The notes under the pieces were generated by a model. The model ran no database searches, had not been told where the DNA came from, and worked only from the letters and a program-made list of their open reading frames with translations. 64,000 bases of DNA, from positions 992,001 through 1,056,000 of the forward strand of contig NZ_CP082276.1 in assembly GCF_023746615.1 (NCBI RefSeq). Reading direction: 5' to 3'. Both the position numbers and the translations under genes were made by a program. Below, in pieces: positions 42,953 through 52,537 of the stretch; position 1 is the stretch's first letter; each line of letters starts with the position of its first letter. The DNA comes from Grimontia kaedaensis (lineage in GTDB: Bacteria; Pseudomonadota; Gammaproteobacteria; Enterobacterales; Vibrionaceae).

Positions 42953-43855
42953 ATGCAGGATTGCAAGAATGCAGACCCATTATGGAATGACCTAAAGATT
43001 TATAACGCCGTCGTATGCGAAGGATCGTTATCGGGCGCATCCCGACGGCTGAGTATCAGTCACTCAACTGTGTGTAGGAGAATTTCACGTCTCGAAGATA
43101 TTGTGGGCGTCCCATTAATCCGCCGACGCTCAAATGGTATTGCATTCACCAAAGATGGTGAGCAACTTGGTGGTTTTGTCAGGGAAATGGACGATCGCGC
43201 CAACGACATCATGTTTTGGATTAAGCAAAAGAAAGACGACCTGGCTGGCGTATTATCACTCAGTTGCTGCGATATCGCGTTAAAGAGCTTGTCACGAATT
43301 GTAGGTGACCTTTCCGTCTCCAACCCCGGCATTCAGTTCGATATTAAAGTCAGTGCCATGAATGCAGATTTACGACTTGCCAGCACAGATCTTGCTATTC
43401 GAGCGACGACTTCCCCCGATGAGTCTCTTGTTGGCGTCAAACTCAGCCACTTTCAGTTTCAGTTGGCAAAATGTGCAGGAGCTGGCTCTCATCCTCATGC
43501 GAACTGGATTTGCCTTAATGATGCTTTTTCCCACCTTCCTGCTGAACGCTGGCTGGGCGATCAAAAATCAGAGAGCCAAAGCCAAATCAAAGTCGATAGC
43601 TATATGAGCGCCGCAGAGTTGATTCGCACAGGGACAGGTATTGGTTTGTTGCCGGATTTTGTGGTGGAAAACGATCCCTACCTTGAACCCATTGAAGTAG
43701 AACAAACACTACCCAACTGGGACTTGTGGTTGGTTTATCACCGCTCTCAAATCAACAATGGTCTGGTAAAAGCATTTACTAATCACCTGAAAAGTCATTG
43801 GTCCGACAATCACGCTTTGCCTTTACCTCCCACCGATATGTCCTGGCAAAAGTGA
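42953..43855 (+). CDS. LysR family transcriptional regulator
   Basis: About 300 residues. The N-terminal HTH is AVVCEGSLSGASRRLSISHSTVCRRISRLE (residues about 18-47), followed by a LysR substrate-binding domain (ADLRLASTDLAIRATTSP). The ATG at 42953 follows GGAGG with 8-base spacing; in-frame starts at 42926 and 42938 are weaker. It is divergent from the GST-VOC pair and upstream of glcDEF; either could be the target. Confidence 0.88.
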   Translation: MQDCKNADPLWNDLKIYNAVVCEGSLSGASRRLSISHSTVCRRISRLEDIVGVPLIRRRSNGIAFTKDGEQLGGFVREMDDRANDIMFWIKQKKDDLAGVLSLSCCDIALKSLSRIVGDLSVSNPGIQFDIKVSAMNADLRLASTDLAIRATTSPDESLVGVKLSHFQFQLAKCAGAGSHPHANWICLNDAFSHLPAERWLGDQKSESQSQIKVDSYMSAAELIRTGTGIGLLPDFVVENDPYLEPIEVEQTLPNWDLWLVYHRSQINNGLVKAFTNHLKSHWSDNHALPLPPTDMSWQK

Positions 43856-43979
43856 ATTGCCCTCTCATTCTTTGTTTAAACTGGACGGCGGCCCTCACAC
43901 TAGGCTCAATGGATAGGAGGTTAAAACAAGTCCTCACCTATTGTTAAAAAGACATGGATTGTTTTCAGGGATGGAAAAC

Positions 43980-45434
43980 ATGAAAAGGGAAATACTCAAA
44001 GCACTCGAAGATATTGTCGGCAACGAACATGTGATTGCTGATGAAGAATCGATGCGTCCCTATGAGTGTGATGGCCTATCGGTCTATACCGAAATGCCAG
44101 CATGTGTCGTGCTTCCTGCATCGACAGAAGAAGTTATGGCAGTCATGTCACTCTGCAATGAGCACAAAATTAACATCGTTGCCCGTGGCGCAGGAACAGG
44201 CCTTTCTGCCGGGGCTTTGCCGATAAATGATGGCTTACTCCTTTCCCTTGCCAGACTCAACCTTATATTGGATATCGACAAAGAGACCGCGCTAGCTGTG
44301 GTTCAACCCGGGGTCCGGAATCTCGCGATCACAGAACAAGCGAGTCGTGAAGGCTTGTATTACGCGCCCGATCCTTCTTCCCAGATTGCTTGCTCAATTG
44401 GCGGTAACGTCGCCGAAAACGCAGGCGGTGTACATTGCCTGAAATATGGTCTCACTGTCCACAATGTCTTGTCAGCCGTGGTCGTCACCGCCGAAGGGGA
44501 GAAATTGATCTTAGGCGGAGCAGCTTATGATTTGCCGGGGTTTGACCTTCTGGCATTGATGACTGGCTCAGAAGGCATGCTGGGCATCGTCACTGAAATC
44601 GCTGTTCGCTTGCTTCCCATTCCAGAAGTGGCGCGAGTGATTCTTGCCGGATTTGATTCCGTAGAGAACGCAGCAAATGCAGTGAACGATATCATCGCCA
44701 ACGGCATCATTCCCGCTGGCCTCGAAATGATGGATGCCTATGCCATTTCTGCCGCGGAGGACTTTGCCAAAGCGGGTTATCCGAAAGAAGCTGATGCCCT
44801 GCTGCTTTGTGAGCTTGATGGCAGTGAACAAGATGTGAATCATCAGCTTTTACAAACTCAGCAAATATTGCAGCAGGCAGGTGCGACCACGCTGAAAATC
44901 TCGGAGACCGAAGACGAGCGGGCGAGAATGTGGAAAGGGCGCAAATCTGCTTTTCCCGCTGTCGGGCGAATATCACCAGATTATTACTGTATGGATGGCA
45001 CCATTCCGCGCAGTGAACTTGCCAGTGTGCTCAATCAAATCCACCAGCTTTCAAGATTCTACGGCCTGCGTGTTGCTAACGTTTTTCATGCTGGAGACGG
45101 TAATCTTCACCCTCTTATTTTGTTTGATGCAAACGTACAAGGTGAGCTGGAAAAGACCGAAGAGTTCGGTGCGGAAATTCTCAAAATCTGCGTCGAGGCA
45201 GGAGGCTGCATTACTGGTGAGCACGGCGTAGGCGTCGAAAAGATCAACCAGATGCACCATCAATTCAATGATGCTGAACTGGCGCAGTTCCATCGCGTGA
45301 AGGCAGCTTGGGACTCCGAAGGATTGCTCAATCCCGGAAAAGGCATTCCCGAGCCGAAGCATTGTCAGGAACACAAAACACTCATCCATTCTCGAGGAGC
45401 GAAATCAAAAAGCGTGGAGGGTTCGAATGGCTGA
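43980..45434 (+). CDS. glcD: Glycolate oxidase subunit GlcD (FAD-binding)
   Basis: About 484 residues. The PCMH-type FAD-binding domain includes VARGAGTGLSAGALP, the flavin site SIGGNVAENAGGVHCLKYG and LTGSEGMLGI-type sequence. The C-terminal FAD-oxidase domain has HAGDGNLHP and GEHGVGVEK. With GlcE and GlcF it oxidises glycolate to glyoxylate, or D-lactate in related complexes. ATG 43980, ATG 43971 and TTG 43941 are possible starts. It overlaps glcE by 8 bases. No glcG or glcB (malate synthase) is present in the cluster. Confidence 0.93.
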   Translation: MKREILKALEDIVGNEHVIADEESMRPYECDGLSVYTEMPACVVLPASTEEVMAVMSLCNEHKINIVARGAGTGLSAGALPINDGLLLSLARLNLILDIDKETALAVVQPGVRNLAITEQASREGLYYAPDPSSQIACSIGGNVAENAGGVHCLKYGLTVHNVLSAVVVTAEGEKLILGGAAYDLPGFDLLALMTGSEGMLGIVTEIAVRLLPIPEVARVILAGFDSVENAANAVNDIIANGIIPAGLEMMDAYAISAAEDFAKAGYPKEADALLLCELDGSEQDVNHQLLQTQQILQQAGATTLKISETEDERARMWKGRKSAFPAVGRISPDYYCMDGTIPRSELASVLNQIHQLSRFYGLRVANVFHAGDGNLHPLILFDANVQGELEKTEEFGAEILKICVEAGGCITGEHGVGVEKINQMHHQFNDAELAQFHRVKAAWDSEGLLNPGKGIPEPKHCQEHKTLIHSRGAKSKSVEGSNG

Positions 45435-46536
45435 CATCACCTCCAACTTAATCGAACAAGTCCACGATGCCATTGCAGATAAAGCTACCCTGAATTTGAT
45501 TGGCGGCAATACCAAACATTTCATCGGCCGCCAACCTGTCGGTCAGGCGGTTTCGCTGAAAGGGCATGCAGGAATTATTTCTTATCGCCCGACTGAGCTG
45601 GTAATCACTGCCCGTGCAGGTACGACCATCGCTGAAATTCAAGCACTACTGGCGAATAACAACCAGACTCTGGTCGGCGAACCACCTGCCTTCAACGGGA
45701 AAGCCACGCTGGGAGGCTCTGTTGCTGCGGGCATCAGCGGCGCATCACGCCCATTTTGGGGTTCGCTGCGCGATGCAATATTGGGGGTAAAGCTCATCAA
45801 TGGATATTGCGATCATCTTCAATTCGGTGGCCAAGTAATGAAGAACGTCGCAGGTTACGATGTTTCCAGACTTCAGTCCGGCGCCTTTGGGGCTTTTGGC
45901 ATCATCACAGAAGTCAGTCTTCGTGTTCGTCCAAAGTCAGAAAGCACGGCTACGTTAGTGTTTGAGTTAGATGCGTCTGATGCCATAAAGGAAATGCGTC
46001 ATCTCTCTGTTTCCGCCCACCCTATCTCAGCATGCGCATGGTGTTCAGGCCAATTGTTTGTCCGGCTATCTGGTAGTCAGTCTGCAGTCAAAAACAGTGA
46101 AGATACATTGGGTGGAGAACGTTTGGAGAGTCAGGATTTATTCTGGCGATCAATAAGGAACTTCCGCCATCCGTTTTTTGCTAACACCGCGCAACCCCTC
46201 TATCGCCTCTCTGTATCTCCAGCAGCTCCACATTTTGAAAGCTTGGGTGAAGACACCTTGATCGACTGGGCTGGCGGCATCAGATGGATTTATTCGGACC
46301 AATCGCTTACCACCCTCGCAAATATTGCAGCCTTGCAAGGAGGACACGCGACTTGCTATCGACCCATTGACCGCATCGAAGAGTGTTTTCATCCACAGCC
46401 AGCAGCGGCCAAGCGCATTCATCAGAATCTAAAAGTGGCTTTTGACCCACACAATCTATTTAATCCCGGACGCATGTATTGCTGGCTCGGGAATAGCGAT
46501 AAAGCCAATGGCTCTCTGGGAGGAAATATTCAATGA
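45427..46536 (+). CDS. glcE: Glycolate oxidase subunit GlcE (FAD-binding)
   Basis: 369 residues. The FAD-binding region is seen in PTELVITARAGTTIAEIQ and GKATLGGSVAAGISG, and KNVAGYDVSRLQSGAFGAFG is diagnostic of GlcE. It overlaps glcD by 8 bases and glcF by 4 bases, so the three subunits are coupled. GlcE is required for complex activity and contains its own flavin-binding fold. Confidence 0.94.
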   Translation: MADITSNLIEQVHDAIADKATLNLIGGNTKHFIGRQPVGQAVSLKGHAGIISYRPTELVITARAGTTIAEIQALLANNNQTLVGEPPAFNGKATLGGSVAAGISGASRPFWGSLRDAILGVKLINGYCDHLQFGGQVMKNVAGYDVSRLQSGAFGAFGIITEVSLRVRPKSESTATLVFELDASDAIKEMRHLSVSAHPISACAWCSGQLFVRLSGSQSAVKNSEDTLGGERLESQDLFWRSIRNFRHPFFANTAQPLYRLSVSPAAPHFESLGEDTLIDWAGGIRWIYSDQSLTTLANIAALQGGHATCYRPIDRIEECFHPQPAAAKRIHQNLKVAFDPHNLFNPGRMYCWLGNSDKANGSLGGNIQ

Positions 46537-47756
46537 AGACCTCACTGAAAGATGAGTTCCTTGGTACGCTCGATGGAAAGAAAGCGGAAGAAATCCTGCG
46601 CAGATGTGTTCACTGTGGGTTCTGTAACGCTACCTGTCCAACCTACCAAGAGCTGAGTGACGAACGGGATGGGCCACGTGGTCGGATTTATCTCATCAAA
46701 CAAATGCTGGAAAACGGTGAAGCGACCGAGAAAACCCGTAAACATCTAGATAGATGTCTGACATGTCGAAGCTGCGAAACCACCTGCCCTTCTGGTGTTG
46801 AATACAGCCAACTGCTAGACATCGGCAGGCAGCAAATTGAAAAGCATGTTCCCCGTTCATTTGGTGACAGAATACTACGTTACGGCGTCACAAGAATCCT
46901 GCCCAATGCTTCATGGAACAGGGTGATGTTCAGGCTCGCACGCCAGTTTACGTTTCTGATGCCAGATACCTTCCGTGAGCAGATTCCGTCAGAACAAAGA
47001 TCAACATCCTACCCACAGAAAAACCAAACTGTGCGCACCATGATTGCCTTCAGAGGCTGCGTGCAGCAAACCGCTACACCAAATACTCTGGCTGCGGCTA
47101 AAGCGGTACTAAGCCACTTAGGTATTGAGCTTGTTGAGGTGAATCAAGAAGGCTGCTGTGGCGCAATCAACCTTCACCTTTCTGAGCATGAACGCGCTGT
47201 TCAACAAGCCAAGCGAAACATCGATGCGTGGTGGCGTTATATCGAACATGGCGCGGAAGCCATCGTGATGTCTGCGTCAGGCTGCGGTGTCACAATCAAA
47301 GAATATCCAAAGCTATTAGTCGAGTCCCCCTACTATCGCGAACGGGCTTTAGTCATCGCAGAAAAAGCCAAAGATATTAGTGAAATTTTGCTTGTGGAAG
47401 ATCTCAGTCAGCTGCCTCTCAAATCCAGCAATGAGCAAATTGCCGTTCACTGCCCCTGCACCCTCCAGCACGGCATGAAAAACAAAGAGGTGTATTACGA
47501 GGTGTTGAAGCGCCTGAGTATCGTCCAAACCCGCACGTCAGAAGACCACCTTTGCTGTGGCTCGGCGGGCACGTACTCCTTGTTCCAACCAGAGCTCAGT
47601 CAGCAATTATTAAAACGCAAAGTCGAAGTGCTCAGTGAAGGGAATCCTGAAGGGATTGTCACAGCAAACATTGGCTGCCAATTGCACTTAGGCTCAAAAG
47701 CCCAAGTGCCGGTGAAACATTGGATTGAGTTGATTGCGGAACGATTGGAAAAATGA
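46533..47756 (+). CDS. glcF: Glycolate oxidase iron-sulfur subunit GlcF
   Basis: 407 residues. Two ferredoxin-type 4Fe-4S motifs are present (CVHCGFCNATCP and CLTCRSCETTCP), followed by two cysteine-rich CCG domains (EGCCGAINLH with ASGCG, and HLCCGSAGTY with NIGCQ). It accepts electrons from GlcD/GlcE and passes them to the quinone pool at the membrane. The operon ends here, facing a convergent methyltransferase gene. Confidence 0.95.
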   Translation: MKTSLKDEFLGTLDGKKAEEILRRCVHCGFCNATCPTYQELSDERDGPRGRIYLIKQMLENGEATEKTRKHLDRCLTCRSCETTCPSGVEYSQLLDIGRQQIEKHVPRSFGDRILRYGVTRILPNASWNRVMFRLARQFTFLMPDTFREQIPSEQRSTSYPQKNQTVRTMIAFRGCVQQTATPNTLAAAKAVLSHLGIELVEVNQEGCCGAINLHLSEHERAVQQAKRNIDAWWRYIEHGAEAIVMSASGCGVTIKEYPKLLVESPYYRERALVIAEKAKDISEILLVEDLSQLPLKSSNEQIAVHCPCTLQHGMKNKEVYYEVLKRLSIVQTRTSEDHLCCGSAGTYSLFQPELSQQLLKRKVEVLSEGNPEGIVTANIGCQLHLGSKAQVPVKHWIELIAERLEK

Positions 47757-47760
47757 GCGC

Positions 47761-48222
47761 CTATATCCAGCGTCTTACCTTGGTTATATATTCAGGAAAA
47801 GCATCCGGGAATTGACCCTTCAGGTACTCTTCTTCCGGCTCAATCTGAAAGCGGTTCATGTAAAAAACAAACGCTAAACAGCCCAATGCAGTGAACACGT
47901 TCGCCCAATAGAAAACGCCACCCACCAACACCAGCAACATACCAAGATACATAGGGTTTCGGGTAACCTTGTAAATACCGCCAGAAACAAGGGCGGTCGC
48001 TTCAGTCGTCAGCATCGGGTTAACAGTCGTTTTATGGCGACGAAACTCGACCACACCACTCACAGCAACAAACGCACCAATAGCAACAAACAACAACGGC
48101 AGTCCAGAGGGAAGGGAAACTAACCACTCGCTGGCAGGGGTAAACAGGGCAATGGTCTTCATCAATGCAAGTGCCAGCAAGACAACAATAACAGGGGGGA
48201 TTTTCAGTTCAATGCTACTCAC
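47761..48222 (-). CDS. Isoprenylcysteine carboxyl methyltransferase (ICMT)-family membrane protein
   Basis: A 153-residue protein with four hydrophobic segments and the C-terminal ICMT/PEMT signature: SGGIYKVTRNPMYLGMLLVL, then IEPEEEYLKGQFPDAFPEY. Bacterial members are SAM-dependent methyltransferases or relatives of unknown substrate. Length is normal. It converges on glcF with 4 bases between stops. Confidence 0.88.
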   Translation of the reverse strand: MSSIELKIPPVIVVLLALALMKTIALFTPASEWLVSLPSGLPLLFVAIGAFVAVSGVVEFRRHKTTVNPMLTTEATALVSGGIYKVTRNPMYLGMLLVLVGGVFYWANVFTALGCLAFVFYMNRFQIEPEEEYLKGQFPDAFPEYITKVRRWI

Positions 48223-48639
48223 AACGCACCTCTTTTAGCGTAAAGAGAATATATTGTACCGAAAACCTATCTATAACTTCATCTAACTAGATGTAATCCA
48301 TTGATATAAATCTAATATCTATCTAAAAAAATAGAATTTCATACTCCCACTAATAAAATCCATAGAAGCAAAACGTCACCTTCCCTCTACTTGCACCAGT
48401 TAATGACACCGCTCTAGCTTAGTAAAATAGCCAGCGGGCAACACTCAATATTTTGTCCATCACCTCCTTCTAAACCATCTTTTCCACGACCTCCGTTTTG
48501 GTACGACCAAATATTTTTAAAAATAAGACAAAAATTATATTAAAACACAAATAAAGTAGGTAAATAGCCATTTGCGACCCGAAAAAGATAATGATACACA
48601 GGTCAATTGGCATTTTTAATCATACCAAAATGGTGTTTT
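48223..48639. promoter_or_regulatory. Control region of the sugar-acid operon
   Basis: About 420 AT-rich bases. It holds the palindromic operator TTGGTACGACCAA (48498-48510) and, just before the first gene, a second symmetric element ACCAAAATGGT (48624-48634). The sequence TTATATT near 48535 may be a -10 box. No reading frame is convincing. Confidence 0.5.
48498..48510. promoter_or_regulatory. GntR/FCD operator, copy upstream of the catabolic operon
   Basis: TTGGTACGACCAA is a palindrome of the TGGT-N3-ACCA type used by FadR/UxuR-group GntR regulators. The identical 13-mer occurs at 56801-56813 upstream of the TRAP operon. Confidence 0.75.
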
Positions 48640-49755
48640 ATGGAATCAGAACTACATATTGAAGGGAAAACCATCAATGCTGTGCAGACTCGTCGGTTCA
48701 AGCTACCACTGAGTGAACCAATGGCTGACGCTAAACACGGTACCCACACATACTTCGAGCTCATTACAGTACAGGTCACCTGCTCTGATGGCAGTACAGG
48801 TACTGGATATACCTATACCGGGGGCGTTGGTGGTCACGCAATTAAAGCCGTCATAGATAACGATCTTGAAAGCTTTCTCATAGGGAAAAACGCTCAAGAT
48901 ATCAGGGCACTATATGAGGATATGCTGTGGCGACTTCATTATGTCGGACGTGGAGGGATCTCTACTTTTGCTGTGTCTGCGGTAGATATCGCGTTATGGG
49001 ATATCAAATGTAAAACCGAAAACATCCCTCTTTGGAAAGCAGCAGGTGGCTACTCTAAATATTGCAATTGCTACTGCGGTGGTATCGACCTTAACCTACC
49101 AACTCGGCGCTTATTACAAAACATCGATGGATATCTAGATCGCGGGGCCCAAGCGGTCAAAATTAAAGTTGGTCAGCCCAATCTGCAAGATGACATTGCT
49201 CGTGTAAAAGCTGTCAGGGAGCATATCGGAAACGATATAAGTTTTATGGTCGACGCCAACTATTCCATGACAGTAGAACAAGCGGTTGACGCAAGTCGCG
49301 CCTTCGAAACATTCGATATCAGATGGTTTGAAGAACCCACCATACCTGACGATTACTTCGCCTACCATGAAATTGCGAAGAAGACATCCATCCCTCTAGC
49401 AATGGGCGAAAACTTACACACGCAGCACGAGTTTGACTTGGCTTTGGCCATTGCCTCCCTTTCTTACATCCAGCCTGACGCTTCTAACTGTGGGGGTATT
49501 ACTGGTTGGTTAGATGTTGCCGATAAAGCCAAGCTTTACAACATCCCTGTTTGTAGTCATGGCATGCAGGAACTGCATGTCAGCCTTGTCGCCAGTCAAG
49601 CTTGTGAAGGATGGCTGGAGATCCACTCATTCCCTATCGAGCAATACACACTGCAGCCCGTCGTTATAGAGAACGGAAAAGCTGTGGCACCGGATAACCC
49701 AGGTATCGGGGTATCGTTTGATTGGGAAAAACTGGAAGAAGACAGCGAAATCTAA
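48640..49755 (+). CDS. Enolase-superfamily (mandelate racemase/MLE) sugar-acid dehydratase or cycloisomerase
   Basis: About 371 residues. Mandelate racemase-subgroup catalytic residues are visible: KIK (Lys174, Lys176), VDANY (Asp205), FEEPT (Glu231), MGENLH (Glu257) and CSHGMQ (His307). Such enzymes remove water from, or isomerise, an acid sugar to give a 2-keto-3-deoxy acid. The downstream kinase and Eda aldolase fit that product. Candidates include galactarate/talarate-type dehydratase or 3,6-anhydro-L-galactonate cycloisomerase; the substrate cannot be assigned from sequence. The ATG at 48640 is chosen because the longer frame would include operator sequence. Confidence 0.85.
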   Translation: MESELHIEGKTINAVQTRRFKLPLSEPMADAKHGTHTYFELITVQVTCSDGSTGTGYTYTGGVGGHAIKAVIDNDLESFLIGKNAQDIRALYEDMLWRLHYVGRGGISTFAVSAVDIALWDIKCKTENIPLWKAAGGYSKYCNCYCGGIDLNLPTRRLLQNIDGYLDRGAQAVKIKVGQPNLQDDIARVKAVREHIGNDISFMVDANYSMTVEQAVDASRAFETFDIRWFEEPTIPDDYFAYHEIAKKTSIPLAMGENLHTQHEFDLALAIASLSYIQPDASNCGGITGWLDVADKAKLYNIPVCSHGMQELHVSLVASQACEGWLEIHSFPIEQYTLQPVVIENGKAVAPDNPGIGVSFDWEKLEEDSEI

Positions 49756-49785
49756 CCAAGAAAATAAAGAAAATGGAGTATTAAA

Positions 49786-50817
49786 ATGACAAAAGCAGCC
49801 TTCTACTGCGGCGATAAAACTTTCCGCTTGGAAAGTGTGTCTCTAAATCAGCCCAAAGATGAAGAAGTACAGATCCAAGTCGCCTACTGCGGTATCTGTG
49901 GTACCGACGTTCACGTATATTCAGGACATATGGATCAAAGGGTGGGAACACACCGAATTATTGGTCACGAAATGTCTGGCGTGATTCGTGCTGTAGGCAA
50001 AGATGTTAACGATTTAAATATTGGTGATCATGTTGTCGTGAGACCGTTGTCTCACTGTGGCCAATGCTCCAGCTGCCAGCGAGGCTTGACACACATCTGT
50101 GAGAACCTTGTGTTTCACGGGTTAGATACAGATGGTGCTTTCCAAGAGTACTGGAATGTTCCTGCACATACTGTTCATAGTCTACCCAAAGACCTGTCGC
50201 TGTCCTATTCTGCCCTTGTAGAACCACTCGCCGTCGCTTGCCATGATGTCAGTCGCGCCAGAGTAGTTTCAGGGGAAGAAGTCCTTGTTATTGGTGGCGG
50301 CCCTATCGGCATGCTTATAGCAATGGTCGCTAAAGAAGCTGGTGCCAGCGTCTCGATTGTTGAAGTGGACCAAGAGCGCATTGCTTTTGCCGCTGAGCTG
50401 GGCTTTTCATCATTCGATGCAAGAGCGCCTGAGCTAAAAGAAACACTCCTGAACCAAACCAAAGGACAAGGTTTTCACGCTATTTTTGATACCTCTGGTG
50501 TACAAGCAGGTGTAGATCTATTTACTGAAGTAGCTGCGACCAGAGCACGAATTTGTATGGTCGCTATCCACACCAACAAGCCCAACATCGATCTGTTCGC
50601 GTTCTTCTGGAAAGAGCTTGAATTAGTTGGCGCACGTGTTTACGAGCCGGAAGACTTCGAGCAGGCAATCAAGCTCCTCAAAAGTAAAAAGATAGATGCG
50701 AGCTCAATGATAACCGGTATTTATCCTTTGGAAGAAATTCAAGAGGCGTTCACGCCCGCTAAAAAACTCTCCATGAAGACATTAGTTTCCGTATCGCCAG
50801 ATTTGATGGAGGGATAA
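49786..50817 (+). CDS. Zinc-dependent medium-chain dehydrogenase (sorbitol/threonine dehydrogenase-like)
   Basis: 343 residues. The catalytic zinc site is YCGICGTDVH, GHEMSG and the later LVEPLAV Glu; the structural zinc cysteines are in CGQCSSCQRGLTHIC; the Rossmann motif is VIGGGPIGM. It belongs to the polyol/L-threonine dehydrogenase group and probably oxidises or reduces a C5 or C6 position hydroxyl of the sugar acid. It lies 30 bases after the dehydratase gene and 3 bases before the SDR gene. Confidence 0.92.
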   Translation: MTKAAFYCGDKTFRLESVSLNQPKDEEVQIQVAYCGICGTDVHVYSGHMDQRVGTHRIIGHEMSGVIRAVGKDVNDLNIGDHVVVRPLSHCGQCSSCQRGLTHICENLVFHGLDTDGAFQEYWNVPAHTVHSLPKDLSLSYSALVEPLAVACHDVSRARVVSGEEVLVIGGGPIGMLIAMVAKEAGASVSIVEVDQERIAFAAELGFSSFDARAPELKETLLNQTKGQGFHAIFDTSGVQAGVDLFTEVAATRARICMVAIHTNKPNIDLFAFFWKELELVGARVYEPEDFEQAIKLLKSKKIDASSMITGIYPLEEIQEAFTPAKKLSMKTLVSVSPDLMEG

Positions 50818-50820
50818 GCC

Positions 50821-51579
50821 ATGCTATTCAACCTTGAAGGTAAAAAAGCGCTGGTTACTGGTGCACGAAGAGGCATAGGAAAAGCAATGGCCGAAGCGCT
50901 GGCTGAAGCGGGTGCGGATATTATTGCTGTGAGCCAACAATTAGAGCAAGCAGGCAGTGAAGTTGAGGCTTCAGTGAAAGCGAAAGGTCGTCAATTCTGG
51001 TGCTATCAATGTGACTTTTCGGACCGAAGTTCCGTTAATGCATTTCTCGCTCAAGTGGCTAGTGAGCACCCAGATATAGACATCCTCGTTAACAACGCTG
51101 GCACCATTTGCCGAGCGCCTGCTGCCGAGCACAGCGACGACTTTTGGGATAAAACCATAGAAGTAAACTTGAACGCTCAGTTCTTTATCACGCGAGAAAT
51201 TGGAAAACGTATGGTCCAGCGTGGAAGAGGAAAAATCATTTTCACCGCCTCATTGCTTACTTTCCAAGGTGGCATAACGGTACCCGGGTATGCCGCTTCC
51301 AAAGGTGGCATAGGACAACTCACCAAAGCATTCGCCAATGAGTGGGCTGCTTCGGGCGTTAACGTTAATGCTATTGCTCCTGGGTACATCGCCACGGATA
51401 ACACTCAAGCCTTGAGAGAAGACAAAGACCGCGCTGGCTCTATTCTAAGCAGAATACCAGCGGGACGTTGGGGTAAGCCAGAAGACTTCGCCGGCCCTAT
51501 CGTTTTTCTGGCATCAAAAGCTTCTGATTATGTCGACGGCACCATTTTAACCGTTGATGGTGGATGGATGGGGCGATGA
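50821..51579 (+). CDS. KduD-like short-chain dehydrogenase
   Basis: 252 residues. Classical SDR with NAD(P)-binding TGARRGIG, NNAG, catalytic Ser (ASLLTFQGG), and YAASKGG (Tyr-x-x-x-Lys). The C-terminal NAIAPGYIATDNTQALR and IPAGRWGKPEDFAGP closely match KduD, 2-dehydro-3-deoxy-D-gluconate 5-dehydrogenase. It probably interconverts keto and hydroxyl forms of a 2-keto-3-deoxy acid. Its stop overlaps the kinase start (ATGA). Confidence 0.9.
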   Translation: MLFNLEGKKALVTGARRGIGKAMAEALAEAGADIIAVSQQLEQAGSEVEASVKAKGRQFWCYQCDFSDRSSVNAFLAQVASEHPDIDILVNNAGTICRAPAAEHSDDFWDKTIEVNLNAQFFITREIGKRMVQRGRGKIIFTASLLTFQGGITVPGYAASKGGIGQLTKAFANEWAASGVNVNAIAPGYIATDNTQALREDKDRAGSILSRIPAGRWGKPEDFAGPIVFLASKASDYVDGTILTVDGGWMGR

Positions 51580-52523
51580 AAACAAGCAAAAGAGTAGCAT
51601 TCTTGGGTGAGTGTATGCTCGAACTCAGTGGCACAAGCTTGGGTCAAATCCAACAAAGTTGGGGCGGAGACACACTCAATGCTGCTGTATATTTTCATCG
51701 AGCACAGTCTGCCAAAGATAAAACGACGGGGACCTATTTTGTGTCAGCACTCGGCACCGATCCTCTCAGTAATGAACTAAGCAAAGCTTGGGAGAAAGAA
51801 GGCGTACTCACCGAATATGTCCTTCGAGACCCAGAGAGGATGCCGGGCCTTTACCAAATACTGGTGTCACCAGAAGGAGAAAGAGAGTTTCTGTACTGGA
51901 GAGATAATTCCGCAGCAAAGTTTCTTCTTAAGAATGCCAAATTCCAAGGTATCAGTGAAAGCCTCACGGAAATTGATCTCTTGTGCTTAAGCGGTATCAG
52001 TCTTGGAATCTTTTGCCCTAATGACTTAATTAAGTTGTTCAACCTGTTAAGTAAAATCAGGATGCGGGGTGGCAAAGTGGCATTTGATAGCAACTATCGT
52101 CCCGCACTTTGGGAAAGTGCCGATAAAGCACGCCGTGCATACAAAAGTATGTATATCAGAACTGACATCGCACTGGTCACTTATGACGATGAAGCACTTC
52201 TCTGGGGGGATGATTCCCCCAGCGCCACAGCGAAACGTATTCATCAATCCGGTGTGGAAATCGTTGTTGTAAGAGATGGGGAGAACGGCTGTCATTACAG
52301 TACTTATAACCTTCCTAAACAGCATCATGTTCCCGCAAAGCAAATCGACAAGGTCGTAGATACAACAGCTGCTGGAGACTCCTTTACCGGTGCTTTCCTG
52401 TCTTCATACTTAGACGGAGAGAAGCTGGAAAGATGTTGTGAAGAAGGAAATACATTAGCCGGAAGCGTGATACAACACCCCGGAGCCATTATCCCATTGT
52501 CACTATTAGGCATACAGACATAA
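51576..52523 (+). CDS. kdgK: 2-keto-3-deoxygluconate kinase-like PfkB sugar kinase
   Basis: About 315 residues. PfkB/ribokinase family: the N-terminal GECMLEL and WGGDTLNAAVYF segments are typical of KdgK, and the catalytic DTTAAGDSFTGAFL holds the anion hole and the base Asp. It phosphorylates a 2-keto-3-deoxy sugar acid to the 6-phosphate for the following aldolase. The ATG at 51576 overlaps the SDR stop by 4 bases; an in-frame ATG at 51564 is also possible. Confidence 0.9.
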   Translation: MKTSKRVAFLGECMLELSGTSLGQIQQSWGGDTLNAAVYFHRAQSAKDKTTGTYFVSALGTDPLSNELSKAWEKEGVLTEYVLRDPERMPGLYQILVSPEGEREFLYWRDNSAAKFLLKNAKFQGISESLTEIDLLCLSGISLGIFCPNDLIKLFNLLSKIRMRGGKVAFDSNYRPALWESADKARRAYKSMYIRTDIALVTYDDEALLWGDDSPSATAKRIHQSGVEIVVVRDGENGCHYSTYNLPKQHHVPAKQIDKVVDTTAAGDSFTGAFLSSYLDGEKLERCCEEGNTLAGSVIQHPGAIIPLSLLGIQT

Positions 52524-52537
52524 ATGAAGGAAAGAAC

